Assembly: GCA_031418035.1 (NCBI GenBank)
Contig: JANOWU010000115.1
Location: forward strand, 1 to 64,000
Reading direction: 5' to 3'
Origin: JANOYY01 sp031418035
Lineage (GTDB): Bacteria > Actinomycetota > Acidimicrobiia > Acidimicrobiales > JANYDT01
DNA: 64,000 nucleotides
Shown here: piece by piece, positions 40,851 to 49,542 of the stretch
How positions within the stretch are numbered: the first letter of the stretch is position 1
Layout of the letters: every line of letters begins with the position of its first letter
Position numbers and translations under genes: made by a program
The notes under the pieces: generated by a model
Databases searched by the model: none
The model's input: only the letters and a program-made list of their open reading frames with translations
Told to the model about the DNA's origin: nothing

Positions 40851-43208
40851 ATGAAACGTACTGTCGCTGGTGGTGCCGCGCTTGCCGTTGTCGTGGCCGC
40901 CGCTGGAGGTGGGTGGCTCGCCGGCCGTCGGGTCGCTTCCCCGGCGGAGGTCGCCTCACGTTCCAAAGCTCCTCCGGCGAGTCGTATCACCGTGGCCGTG
41001 GAGCGAACCGTTCTTGCTTCGACGTTGATCACCCGGGGCCTCGTGCGTTACGGCGAGCCCAAACCGGTCGTCCTCTCACAGTCTTCGTTGAAGACGATTG
41101 CACCGGTGGTTACCCAATCTCCGGAGAAGGGCCGCTCCCTCGCCGAAGGTGACAAGGCGCTCGAGATCGGCGGCCGTCCTGTGCTCGTCGTCGAGGGTGC
41201 GCTGCCGACCTATCGTGATTTGCGCCCCGGCGACCGCGGGGTCGACGTCGATCAATTGAAGGCGGCACTCAAGAGACGGGGCTTCGATTCCGGTTCTGGT
41301 GAAACATACGACGCCAGTACTGAACGAGCCGTCACGAGTTGGTACCGCTCGGTCGGCTATGACCCGTTCGAACCGACCGAAGCTCAGAAGCAGCAGTTAC
41401 GCACGGCGCGCGACGCAGCCCAACGATCGCGCGACGCCGTGATAACAGCCCAGCGGGCGCTGGAAACCGCCGAGGCGCCCGAGCGGCGTCTTCAGGCCCA
41501 GGAATCCGCAGCGAGTGCACGCGAGCGAGTCGTTACTGCGGTAGACGCTACGAATCGTGACGTCGACCGAGCCGTTGCGGAGGTTGCGGCCCGCGAGGCT
41601 GCGCTCCGCTCAGCAGAGACCGCCGCGAAGGCCGCTCAAGATGCTTTGGCGAAAGCGCAACGAGATGCCGCGGATCGAGCACCGGTCGACGACGCCACCG
41701 TTGCGGTACGCGACGCCGAACTGGCCATCCCCGATGCTGAACAGGTTGTCGCTGATGCGAAGCGCGCATATGAAGACGCCAAGCTCCTCATCCCGGAAGC
41801 GGACAAGAGCGTCGAGAACGCCAGGTTCGATCTGGTCGACGCACAAAAGTCGGTCGACGACGCCCGCAAGCAGGTCGACGTGGCCAAACGCGGTCGCCAG
41901 ACCAGTGGCGGAGTCATCGACCAAAACGGTGTCCCGATCCCCCTCACCCAAATCGTGATCAGCGAGGACGAAATCCGCGCGGCCGAGGCGGGAGTGCGCA
42001 GCGCAGAAGCGCGGGTGCGCGCCGCCGAGGGTGCCGTTCGTCAGGCCGAAAATCTGGTCACGCAACGGAAGAAGACCGTCGACGACGCGCAACGAGCGAT
42101 CGAAAAGGCCGAACGCGGTGTGGTGAAGGCACGAGAGGGAGTTCCGCGGTCGAAGACTGCGCTGACCCGAGCCGAGCAGGCCGTGGCGGATCGCTCCCTG
42201 CAGGTCAGCGATCTGGCCACGAAGGCCGACGACGCTCGACGGGCGATCCCACGTGCCCGTGCCGATCTCGCCACGGCCGAGGATGGCCTCGCGAGTGCCA
42301 AGCGCGCAGCCCGCATTGCCGTACGCCAGGCAAAGTCGGGGGCGACGATTGCCGACTCCTCGCTCCAACAGACGCGGCGCGGCCTCGACGCCAAGAGCGC
42401 ACGAGAACAGCTCGTCAACGCGAAAGCAAACCTCGAGCGCTCTGAAGAAGAGCTCAGCGACCTCGAGGCAAAAACGGGTGTCGCAGTCCCAGCGACTGAG
42501 CTCCTGTTCTTTCCGTCGTTGCCGCTGCGTATCGACGACACGAAGCTGAATCGCGGTGATCCGGTTTCCGGTCCGGTCATGACCGTGACCACGGCTCGCC
42601 TCGCCGTCGATTCCTCGCTCGACGTCGCCGACGCGAAGTTGGTCAAAGTCGGTTCCTCGGTCACGATCGAGGCATCCGACTTCGACATCACGCTCGAGGG
42701 CAAGATCACCGAGTTGGCGACCGCCCCCGGCACGAAAGGCGTCGATGCCGACAAGATCTACGTCGAGGTGACGCCCGATGCTGGCCCCGGAGCCAGTGCG
42801 GAGCAGCTCAACGGATCGTCAGTGAAGCTCACGTTCCCGGTCCGATCGACGGACACGGAGGTCTTGGCCGTCCCGGTCGCAGCCCTTTCGGTGGCCGCCG
42901 ATGGAACCAGCCGGGTCGAGGTTGAAGACGACCCGGGCAAGCCGACCCGCTTTGTGACCGTGACGCCGGGTCTGGCCGCGGAAGGCAAGGTTGCCATCTC
43001 CATCGTCGGGAAGGCGTCGCTTCGCGAGGGCGATCAGGTCGTTGTCGGATCCGGTGCGCCGACCGACATCTCGGGAAGCAGTGACACCTCCACCAGCTCC
43101 GAGGACTCCGCACCAACGTCCTCACGCGATTCCGTCGCCGCGTCAGATCCCGTCGGCGCCTCCGATGCCACGGACGAGGGCGACGTCGCGTCGGAGTCGA
43201 GCGGGTGA
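40851..43208 (+). CDS. Very long HlyD/MacA-like adaptor with peptidoglycan-binding domain
   Basis: Membrane-anchored adaptor of 785 aa. An N-terminal helix (AALAVVVAAAGGGWLAG) anchors it; a short beta region follows (VERTVLASTLITRGLVRYG). Residues ~122-172 form a peptidoglycan-binding-1 domain (LRPGDRGVDVDQLKAALKRR ... AVTSWYRSVGY). Residues ~175-345 and ~375-545 are two Ala/Glu/Arg coiled-coil arms joined by a non-helical turn (QTSGGVIDQNGVPIPLTQ), i.e. a helical hairpin about 170 residues per arm. Residues ~545-730 are the beta-barrel/membrane-proximal part (VGSSVTIEASDFDITLEGKI), and the end is a Ser/Asp-rich tail. It is about twice the length of ordinary MacA-type adaptors. The next gene overlaps its stop. 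Confidence 0.82.
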   Translation: MKRTVAGGAALAVVVAAAGGGWLAGRRVASPAEVASRSKAPPASRITVAVERTVLASTLITRGLVRYGEPKPVVLSQSSLKTIAPVVTQSPEKGRSLAEGDKALEIGGRPVLVVEGALPTYRDLRPGDRGVDVDQLKAALKRRGFDSGSGETYDASTERAVTSWYRSVGYDPFEPTEAQKQQLRTARDAAQRSRDAVITAQRALETAEAPERRLQAQESAASARERVVTAVDATNRDVDRAVAEVAAREAALRSAETAAKAAQDALAKAQRDAADRAPVDDATVAVRDAELAIPDAEQVVADAKRAYEDAKLLIPEADKSVENARFDLVDAQKSVDDARKQVDVAKRGRQTSGGVIDQNGVPIPLTQIVISEDEIRAAEAGVRSAEARVRAAEGAVRQAENLVTQRKKTVDDAQRAIEKAERGVVKAREGVPRSKTALTRAEQAVADRSLQVSDLATKADDARRAIPRARADLATAEDGLASAKRAARIAVRQAKSGATIADSSLQQTRRGLDAKSAREQLVNAKANLERSEEELSDLEAKTGVAVPATELLFFPSLPLRIDDTKLNRGDPVSGPVMTVTTARLAVDSSLDVADAKLVKVGSSVTIEASDFDITLEGKITELATAPGTKGVDADKIYVEVTPDAGPGASAEQLNGSSVKLTFPVRSTDTEVLAVPVAALSVAADGTSRVEVEDDPGKPTRFVTVTPGLAAEGKVAISIVGKASLREGDQVVVGSGAPTDISGSSDTSTSSEDSAPTSSRDSVAASDPVGASDATDEGDVASESSG

Positions 43209-44068
43209 GTGCAGTCGCTTCGCCCTCGGCGACGGGGCTCGCGAACGAACCCTTCTGCGTCGTTGAGCTATGCGCGCTTACAAAATCGTTTCCGACGATT
43301 CCACCGGTCCACGCGCTCCGGGGAGTCGACCTGAGGATCTATGCCGGCGACGCGATCGCCGTCGTCGGACCGAGCGGTTCTGGGAAGTCGACCCTGTTGA
43401 ACGTGCTCGGCTGTCTTGATCGACCGACGACCGGAACGTATCGACTTGCCGGTCTCGACACCTCGGAGCTGAACGATGGCGGGCTCGCTGCTATGCGAGC
43501 AGCGTGGATCGGGTTCGTGTTCCAGTCGTTTCACCTCCTGTCGCATCGCACGGTCGTCGAAAACGTCATGCTGGCCGAATTGTACGGGTCGAAGGGCGTT
43601 CCGGCGATCGGCGCAGGCGGCCGCAAGATGATGGCGTGGCAACGCAGCCACGACGACACGGGGTCGGCCGATGCAGCGCCGATGACCGACCGCAGCCGTC
43701 GAGCAAGACGTATGCGCGCGGAGGATGCGCTCGAACGCGTCGGACTCGCTCACCGGAAAGAATTCAAACCCACCCGATTGTCCGGTGGCGAGCGCCAGCG
43801 TGTGGCGATTGCCCGCGCGATCGTGCACCGACCACAGGTACTCTTCGCCGACGAACCCACGGGAAATCTCGACTCCCACAACACCGTCGAGATCCTTCGG
43901 CTCTTCGACGAACTCCGAGCCGACGGGCTAACCGTCGTGACGATCACCCACGACCTCGAAGTCGCCGAACACTTCGACCGGCGCGTACACATGCGAGACG
44001 GGGAGCTCTTCGACGACGCAGGAACGCGGCTGGGGACGACGCCGGATCACTTGCGAGACGCGCAGTGA
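43205..44068 (+). CDS. MacB/LolD-type ABC transporter ATPase
   Basis: ATPase of 287 aa. Walker A GPSGSGKST, Q-loop region GFVFQSFHLLSHRTV, signature LSGGERQRVAIARA and Walker B LFADEPTGNLD are all present. About 35 extra residues (132-168, including RKMMAWQRSHDDTG and DRSRRARR) are inserted between the Q-loop and the signature, making it longer than the usual ~230-aa LolD/MacB ATPase. GTG start overlapping the adaptor stop (GTGA); its own stop overlaps the permease start. It should power the FtsX-type permease. Confidence 0.92.
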   Translation: MSAVASPSATGLANEPFCVVELCALTKSFPTIPPVHALRGVDLRIYAGDAIAVVGPSGSGKSTLLNVLGCLDRPTTGTYRLAGLDTSELNDGGLAAMRAAWIGFVFQSFHLLSHRTVVENVMLAELYGSKGVPAIGAGGRKMMAWQRSHDDTGSADAAPMTDRSRRARRMRAEDALERVGLAHRKEFKPTRLSGGERQRVAIARAIVHRPQVLFADEPTGNLDSHNTVEILRLFDELRADGLTVVTITHDLEVAEHFDRRVHMRDGELFDDAGTRLGTTPDHLRDAQ

Positions 44069-45273
44069 GAACGACCCTGCAGTTTCGAGATCTTGTCGAC
44101 GAATCGGTCGCTGGTCTTCTGGCGCGGCCGGCACGAGCGATCCTCACCGTCCTCGGCACCGTTCTCGGTATCGCTGCGCTCGTCGCAACGGTGGGCGTCT
44201 CGAAAACGGCGGGCAACCAGATCGTTTCTCGATTCGACGTTCTTTCGGCCACCGAGGTCATTGTTCGGCCGGCTGATTCCTTCGCCGGTCAGCGAAACTC
44301 CACGCTTCCCTGGACCGCGCAGGATCGATTGGAGCGCCTCAACGGGGTTGTTGCCGCCGGGACCTTGAGCGACGTCGACGTGAAAGGTGCACTCGTGCGA
44401 TCCGTGCCGGTCAACGACACTGTCGGCATCACCGAGTTCCAGATGACCGTGAAAGCAGCATCTCCGGGCACGTTTCGCGCCCTGCGGACACGCCTTGGGC
44501 AAGGACGAGTGTTCGACGCCGGACACTCGCGCCGAAGCGATCGAGTCGCCGTGCTCGGCCGAGGGGCAGCCGAGCGGTTGAACATCCAGCGTGTCGATCA
44601 ACAACCCGCAGTGTTCATCGGAAACCGTTTGTTCGTCGTTCTCGGGATCATCGACGACGTCGCACGCGAGCCCGATCTATTGGACTCCGTCGTGATATCG
44701 GATGGCACTGCCCGTTCCGTGTATCGCCTGGAGGCTCCCGCCGCCGTTCACATCGACACCGAGATCGGTGCGGCACGGCTCATCTCCACCCAAGCTGCGG
44801 TAGCCCTCGACCCCAACGACCCCAAACGCCTGAGCGTCTCGGCGCCTCAGGAACCGAAACGAGTGAAGGAAGGCGTCGAGCAGGACGTGAACTCACTCTT
44901 CTTGATCCTCGGTGCCGTGTCCCTGCTGGTGGGCGCCATCGGCATTGCCAACGTCACACTTGTATCCGTTATGGAACGCACCGGGGAAATCGGTCTGCGG
45001 CGCGCCCTCGGTGCCGCCCGCCGACACATCGCCGGGCAATTCCTTGCCGAGTCCACCGTGATGGGACTCATTGGCGGTGTGCTGGGTTCGTCGATAGGTG
45101 TGCTTATTGTTGTTGCAGTTAGTGCATCGCGGCAGTGGACGCCGGTCCTCGACGCCTGGATCCCTGTGGGCGCACCGCTCCTTGGAGCCCTCGTCGGACT
45201 GTTCGCCGGGCTCTACCCCGCGTTGCGCGCGGCGGGTCTACAACCGGTGGATGCGCTGCGCGCAGGAACCTAA
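44065..45273 (+). CDS. MacB/FtsX-family ABC transporter permease
   Basis: Membrane protein of 402 aa. First helix near residues 23-45 (ARAILTVLGTVLGIAALVATVG), a periplasmic MacB-like domain of about 220 residues (QIVSRFDVLSATEVIVRP ...), then three C-terminal helices (LFLILGAVSLLVGAIGIANVTLVSV, GLIGGVLGSSIGVLIVVAV, LLGALVGLFAGLYPALRAA) with the FtsX motif ERTGEIGLRRALGAARRHI and the closing PVDALRAGT. The start GTG overlaps the ATPase stop. The longer open frame to 43504 is inside the ATPase gene. Together with ATPase and adaptor it forms a MacAB-type exporter or mechanotransmission complex. Confidence 0.92.
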   Translation: MRTTLQFRDLVDESVAGLLARPARAILTVLGTVLGIAALVATVGVSKTAGNQIVSRFDVLSATEVIVRPADSFAGQRNSTLPWTAQDRLERLNGVVAAGTLSDVDVKGALVRSVPVNDTVGITEFQMTVKAASPGTFRALRTRLGQGRVFDAGHSRRSDRVAVLGRGAAERLNIQRVDQQPAVFIGNRLFVVLGIIDDVAREPDLLDSVVISDGTARSVYRLEAPAAVHIDTEIGAARLISTQAAVALDPNDPKRLSVSAPQEPKRVKEGVEQDVNSLFLILGAVSLLVGAIGIANVTLVSVMERTGEIGLRRALGAARRHIAGQFLAESTVMGLIGGVLGSSIGVLIVVAVSASRQWTPVLDAWIPVGAPLLGALVGLFAGLYPALRAAGLQPVDALRAGT

Positions 45274-45280
45274 CGCCAAC

Positions 45281-46501
45281 CTAGCGGCGTGCGCGAAGCG
45301 CCACGATGCGATCGAGAACGACGGCAGCGATATCGGATTTCGACTGCAGCGAAACCACCTGCTCGCCTCCGTCGGCGTCGAAGATCGAAACCGCGTTGGT
45401 TTCGTGTTCGAAACCAACGCCGGGCGCTGAAACATCGTTGGCCACGATGAGGTCGAGGTTCTTGCGCTGAAGCTTCGCTTTGGCATACTCGGCAAGGTTC
45501 TGCGTTTCGGCCGCGAAGCCGACGAGGATCTGACCCGAACGCTTGGCAGCGCCGAGTCCGGCGATGATGTCGACCGTTGGCTCCAACACGATCTGCGGGG
45601 CGCCTCCGGCCTTCTTGATCTTCTGGTCGGCGGCGTTGGCAGGACGGAAATCCGCAACGGCTGCCGCCATAACGATGACGTCGGCACGCGTGGCGCCAGC
45701 CTGCATCGCTTCAGCCATTTCTGCAGCGCTTTCGACGCGGACCACCGTTGCGCCGCTCGGAGCCGGCAGCGAAACCGTCGACACGATCGTGACGATCGCG
45801 CCGCGTCGAGCGGCCTGCTCGCCGAGTGCGTAGCCCTGCTTCCCCGACGACCGGTTCCCGATGAATCGCACCGGGTCGATCGCCTCACGGGTACCCCCGG
45901 CGCTGACCAGCACGTGGACGCCCGCGAGGTCGTGCGTCGAGGGTTGCGACGACTGCGCGCACACATCGACAGCCGCGGAAACGATGTCGACGACGTCGGC
46001 CATACGGCCCGCGCCAAAGTCACCACTGGCCAGGGCTCCAACGCCCGGGTTGACGATGTGCACGCCACGACGACGAAGGGTCGCAACGTTGTCGACGACA
46101 GCTGGGTGTTCCCACATTTCGGTGTGCATCGCTGGCGCGACCATCACCGGCGCTCGGGTGGCGAGGAGTGTTGCGGTGAGGAGATCATCGGAGATCCCTG
46201 CGGCGTAGCGACCAATGAGACGAGCCGTAGCTGGAGCGACGATGAGCAGGTCCACGGACTTGGCCAGACTGGTGTGCGGCGATGGGTCCCCCGCCGGATC
46301 GTCCCAGAGCGACACCTTTGCCGGTTCTGAGCTAAGCGCGCTGAAAGTAAGCGCTCCTACGAATCGAAGGGAGTCTTGCGTAAGTATCGGAATGACGTGG
46401 GCACCGGCGTCGGTGAGGCGGCGGCAAAGATCCACCGCCTTGTATGCAGCGATCCCGCCGCTTACCCCGACGACAATTCGAGATCCGGAAAGCGATCCCA
46501 C
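45281..46501 (-). CDS. coaBC: Bifunctional phosphopantothenoylcysteine decarboxylase/phosphopantothenate-cysteine ligase
   Basis: Enzyme of 406 aa making 4'-phosphopantetheine for coenzyme A. CoaC half: VVGVSGGIAAYKAVDLCRRL, HTSLAKSVDLLIVAPATA and PAMHTEMWEHPAV (the usual PAMN.. Asn is His here, which I believe is common in actinobacteria). CoaB half: LVSAGGTREAIDPVRFIGNRSSG, VIMAAAVADFRP, IKKAGG and LVGFAAET. A GTG at 46501 is chosen, ten bases after the rpoZ stop; the frame is open into rpoZ. It ends the pyr-mihF-gmk-rpoZ-coaBC run and converges on the efflux permease gene seven bases away. Confidence 0.95.
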   Translation of the reverse strand: MGSLSGSRIVVGVSGGIAAYKAVDLCRRLTDAGAHVIPILTQDSLRFVGALTFSALSSEPAKVSLWDDPAGDPSPHTSLAKSVDLLIVAPATARLIGRYAAGISDDLLTATLLATRAPVMVAPAMHTEMWEHPAVVDNVATLRRRGVHIVNPGVGALASGDFGAGRMADVVDIVSAAVDVCAQSSQPSTHDLAGVHVLVSAGGTREAIDPVRFIGNRSSGKQGYALGEQAARRGAIVTIVSTVSLPAPSGATVVRVESAAEMAEAMQAGATRADVIVMAAAVADFRPANAADQKIKKAGGAPQIVLEPTVDIIAGLGAAKRSGQILVGFAAETQNLAEYAKAKLQRKNLDLIVANDVSAPGVGFEHETNAVSIFDADGGEQVVSLQSKSDIAAVVLDRIVALRARR

Positions 46502-46511
46502 TGCGATGCGA

Positions 46512-46817
46512 TCAGGCGGTTGGTTCTGTCGCCTCGACCACGGGCGCATCGACCGACGCGGCCACCACAGCCTCAGGTCGCTTGTTGTGATTGATCTTGT
46601 CAGCCACGATCTCTTCGAGAGCGACCGACAGCGGCTTGCTCGACACCGACGCGACCTGTGGCGGAATCATCGCGCCGAGTCCATCGCCGAGGCCCTGGTA
46701 GTACGAGTTGATTTGGCGAGCGCGTCGGGCGGCCACCGTCACCAACGTGAACTTGGAGTCGACTCGGTCAAGAAGGGCCTCGATGGGCGGATCAGTAAGT
46801 CCAGTGCGCTTTGCCAT
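46512..46817 (-). CDS. rpoZ: DNA-directed RNA polymerase omega subunit
   Basis: Protein of 101 aa. IEALLDRVDSKFTLVTVAARRARQINSYY and KPLSVALEEIVADKI are the actinobacterial omega pattern. The C-terminal ~20 residues are an acidic/Ala-rich tail. It assists beta' folding in RNA polymerase. A GAGG ribosome site lies eight bases before the ATG. It lies 43 bases after gmk. Confidence 0.94.
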   Translation of the reverse strand: MAKRTGLTDPPIEALLDRVDSKFTLVTVAARRARQINSYYQGLGDGLGAMIPPQVASVSSKPLSVALEEIVADKINHNKRPEAVVAASVDAPVVEATEPTA

Positions 46818-46860
46818 GTTGTTGCCTCGTCATAATTGTGATTCGGGAACCGGTCAGGAT

Positions 46861-47424
46861 TTATGTCGCGTTGGACACACGCACTGCACGGTGGGCTTCT
46901 ACGATACCAGCCACTTCGGCTACTGCCCGTTCGAGCTGGTCATTGACCACCACATGATCGGCAATTCGATGCCCGATCTCCTCTTCGGCCGCCGCTTTGG
47001 CGAGCCGTCTAGCAATGGTGGCCTCGTCGTCACCTCGGGAGCGAAGCCGAGACTCCTGCGCTTCGCGCGACGGGGGCTCGATGAATATGAGGATGGCACC
47101 GGCCATCTTCGCTTCGACCTGCTGGGCGCCCTGCACGTCGATTTCCAGGACCACATCGGAACCCGCGGGCGGCGTCGGGATCGGCGTCCCATAGAAGTTG
47201 GCGAACACCTCGGCGTATTCCAAGAACCCGTTGGCAGCAATATGTGCCCCGAAGGTTTCCTGGTCGACGAAGCGATACGCGTACGGGGACTCGTTCTTAC
47301 GACGCGAGCGAGTCGTCCATGATCGTGACAGCCACAGTGACGGGTCCGCCTCCACGAGCGCATCGACAATGGTGCCTTTGCCAGTGCCGGATGGACCGGA
47401 AATCACAAAGACCAGAGGCGTCAT
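46861..47424 (-). CDS. gmk: Guanylate kinase
   Basis: Protein of 187 aa converting GMP to GDP. P-loop FVISGPSGTGKGT, the GMP-binding region SWTTRSRRKNES (usual S.TTR..R..E), ANFYGTPIPTP and DVVLEIDVQGAQQV are all present. It follows mihF by 48 bases, the typical actinobacterial order. Confidence 0.95.
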   Translation of the reverse strand: MTPLVFVISGPSGTGKGTIVDALVEADPSLWLSRSWTTRSRRKNESPYAYRFVDQETFGAHIAANGFLEYAEVFANFYGTPIPTPPAGSDVVLEIDVQGAQQVEAKMAGAILIFIEPPSREAQESRLRSRGDDEATIARRLAKAAAEEEIGHRIADHVVVNDQLERAVAEVAGIVEAHRAVRVSNAT

Positions 47425-47472
47425 GTTCGCTGTTCGTCTTTCGAGGACCGACCGCCGCTGCCTTCGATGGAC

Positions 47473-47793
47473 CTATTCCGATTTTGCGAGTTCGAGCAAC
47501 TTCGTGCGTTGATTGCCGCCGAGTCCTCGGACACGGCGCGTCTCCGCAATGCCGAGTTCTTCGAGCGTGCGGCGCGCCTTCACTTTGCCAAGTCCGGGTA
47601 GCGATTCGAGAAGCACGAGGACCTTCGTGTTGCCGACGACTTCGTCGGTCTCGCCACGGTGAAGGACTTCAGCAAGTGTAATAGCACCCATCTTGAGTTG
47701 CGCTTTTAGTTCTGCGCGTTCGGTACGGGCGATCGCTGCCTTGGCCAGTGCGGCCTGGCGCGCTTCTGTTGAGAGAGCGGGGGGAAGAGCCAT
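47473..47793 (-). CDS. mihF: Integration host factor, actinobacterial type
   Basis: Nucleoid protein of 106 aa. MALPPALSTEARQAALAKAA, AELKAQLKMGAITLAEVL, and the helix-two-turn-helix LLESLPGLGKVKARRTLEEL followed by RRVRGLGGNQRTKLLE match mIHF of Streptomyces and mycobacteria. GGAGGT directly abuts the ATG, too close to serve as a ribosome site, while a -10-like TACCTT lies seven bases upstream, so a private leaderless promoter is plausible in addition to read-through from pyrF. It is placed between pyrF and gmk as in other actinobacteria. Confidence 0.93.
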   Translation of the reverse strand: MALPPALSTEARQAALAKAAIARTERAELKAQLKMGAITLAEVLHRGETDEVVGNTKVLVLLESLPGLGKVKARRTLEELGIAETRRVRGLGGNQRTKLLELAKSE

Positions 47794-47800
47794 ACCTCCG

Positions 47801-47806
47801 AAGGTA
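47801..47806 (-). promoter_or_regulatory. -10-like box TACCTT for mihF
   Basis: Ends seven bases before the mihF ATG in the 80-base gap after pyrF. A TTGACC string is further upstream but 22 bases away, longer than a usual spacer. Confidence 0.4.
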
Positions 47807-47873
47807 GCCGACGTCGTTGCCCGTTCGTGGTCAAATCCCAAGGTTTCAATCGAAAGGAACCCGATTTCGATTT

Positions 47874-48572
47874 TTAGAGGGCGGCGCTCACTTCGTCGGC
47901 GATCGCCAGCGCGGCGGCGGGACGATTCGCTGCAGACGTCACCGCACGGCCAATAACCAACAGGTCCGCACCTCCTGCCGCTGCTTCGGAGGGAGTAGCG
48001 GGCCGCGCCTGATCGTTGGTCGCGGTGTCGCTGGGGCGAATTCCCGGCACCACTCGGACCATCCGTGGTGCCAAAAGTCTCACCTCGGAAAGGTCACCCG
48101 CTGCACAGACGACGCCGCGACATCCCCCTTCCATTGCCGTGCGCAGTCGCGAACCCAAAATGTGTTCGGGTGCGTCGCCGTCACTCGTCAAGATGGTGAT
48201 GGCCAGAGGAATCGGCTCGGCCAGGCCGGCCAGCGACGCTCCTTCGAGCATTCCTTCGGTGCCGGCACGAAGCATGTCCGCACCACCGTGGCCGTACATG
48301 GTGAGATAGCTGGCGCCGAGTGAACCCGCCACCTTGGCTGCCTTGCCGACCGTATTCGGAATATCGACCATCTTCAGGTCGAGGAACACCCGAAAGCCGA
48401 GATCGATCAGCTGCGGAATGATGGCCGGTCCGACGCCGGTGAAGAGTTCGAGGCCGACCTTGGCAACGCCGAACCACGGTGCGAGCTCGCGTGCGATTTG
48501 CAGGGCGACGACTTCGTCGTCGACGTCAAGGGCGAGGGCAAGAAGGTCTCGCGCCGGGTGCATGTCAGCCAT
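47874..48572 (-). CDS. pyrF: Orotidine-5'-phosphate decarboxylase
   Basis: Protein of 232 aa, type-1 length, converting OMP to UMP. The catalytic Asp-Lys-Asp array reads FLDLKMVDIPNTV; LALDVDDEVVALQIARELAPWFGVAKVGLELF and VVPGIRPSDTATNDQARPATP (phosphate loop) are also diagnostic. Its start overlaps the pyrD stop by eight bases. Confidence 0.95.
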   Translation of the reverse strand: MADMHPARDLLALALDVDDEVVALQIARELAPWFGVAKVGLELFTGVGPAIIPQLIDLGFRVFLDLKMVDIPNTVGKAAKVAGSLGASYLTMYGHGGADMLRAGTEGMLEGASLAGLAEPIPLAITILTSDGDAPEHILGSRLRTAMEGGCRGVVCAAGDLSEVRLLAPRMVRVVPGIRPSDTATNDQARPATPSEAAAGGADLLVIGRAVTSAANRPAAALAIADEVSAAL

Positions 48573-49542
48573 GTGCTGCTCCGATCAGTTCGGTGATGGT
48601 GGTGATGGAATGATGCTGACACCAATCGCGGACCTCCCGAAGGATCCGTGCTGGTGCAGCCGGTTCGTAGAACGTAGCTGTCCCGACCTCAACTGCGTTG
48701 GCACCGGCCATCATGAGTTCGATTGCGTCGATTCCCCGGACGACGCCGCCTGCGCCGACGATCGCGGCATGGGGATAGTGCTTGCGGGTTTCGAATATTG
48801 CTCGCACCGCGACCGGTCGGATCGCCGGGCCGCTCAATCCGCCGCCACCCGCGCCGAGTTTTGGACGCCGGGCCTCGATGTCGATGACCATTCCCATGAC
48901 CGTGTTGATGAGGGTGAGGGCATCCGCTCCCGCATCGAGCGCTGCACCGGCGATATCGCTAAGCGCAGTGACGTTCGGGCTCAGCTTGGCCCAGATCGCC
49001 ACATCAGGCCCGACCGCTTCTCGAACCGCGCCGATGACCGCGGTCGTCCCTTCAACGGAATGGCCGAACATGTGCCGTCGGTCTTCGATGTTCGGGCAGC
49101 TCACGTTGACCTCGACCGCCACGATTCCGTCGACGCCACGAAGTTTGCGCGCCGCGTCGTGGTAGGCGTCGACCGTGAACCCCCAGACGCTCGCCACCAC
49201 CGCCGCCTCGTGTTTGAGCAGCATCGGAAGATCATGGGCGATCCAGTGGTCGACACCGTCATTTTGTAAGCCCACAGAGTTGATCATTCCGGCGTCGGTG
49301 CCCCACACGCGCGGGGGCGGATTCCCCGCCCACGGCTGCGCGCTCAGACTCTTCACGACGACCGCCCCCAGCGCCGACAGATCGACGTGGTTCCGTAGTT
49401 CGGCACCGTGACCTGAGGTCCCGGCCGCCGTGAGGATCGGTGCCCGTAGCACGACGTTTGCGACGCGCGTCGTGAGATCTACTTCGTGATCAGACGTTTG
49501 ATTACGCGCCGACGACGTTCCCGGCAGCCAACGTCGGCTCAT
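48565..49542 (-). CDS. pyrD: Dihydroorotate dehydrogenase, class 1 (cysteine type)
   Basis: FMN enzyme of 325 aa. The catalytic base is a cysteine (EVNVSCPNIED), as in cytosolic class-1 enzymes, not the serine of membrane class-2 enzymes. FMN-binding strings are NSVGLQNDGVDHW, WAKLSPNVT, LINTVMGMVID, GGGLSGPAIRPVAVR and GAGGVVRGIDAIELMMAGA. The pattern is closest to class 1B, which normally needs the Fe-S/FAD subunit PyrK to pass electrons to NAD; no pyrK is in this operon. Its ATG overlaps the carB stop. About 15 N-terminal residues precede the conserved start. Confidence 0.92.
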   Translation of the reverse strand: MSRRWLPGTSSARNQTSDHEVDLTTRVANVVLRAPILTAAGTSGHGAELRNHVDLSALGAVVVKSLSAQPWAGNPPPRVWGTDAGMINSVGLQNDGVDHWIAHDLPMLLKHEAAVVASVWGFTVDAYHDAARKLRGVDGIVAVEVNVSCPNIEDRRHMFGHSVEGTTAVIGAVREAVGPDVAIWAKLSPNVTALSDIAGAALDAGADALTLINTVMGMVIDIEARRPKLGAGGGGLSGPAIRPVAVRAIFETRKHYPHAAIVGAGGVVRGIDAIELMMAGANAVEVGTATFYEPAAPARILREVRDWCQHHSITTITELIGAAHG

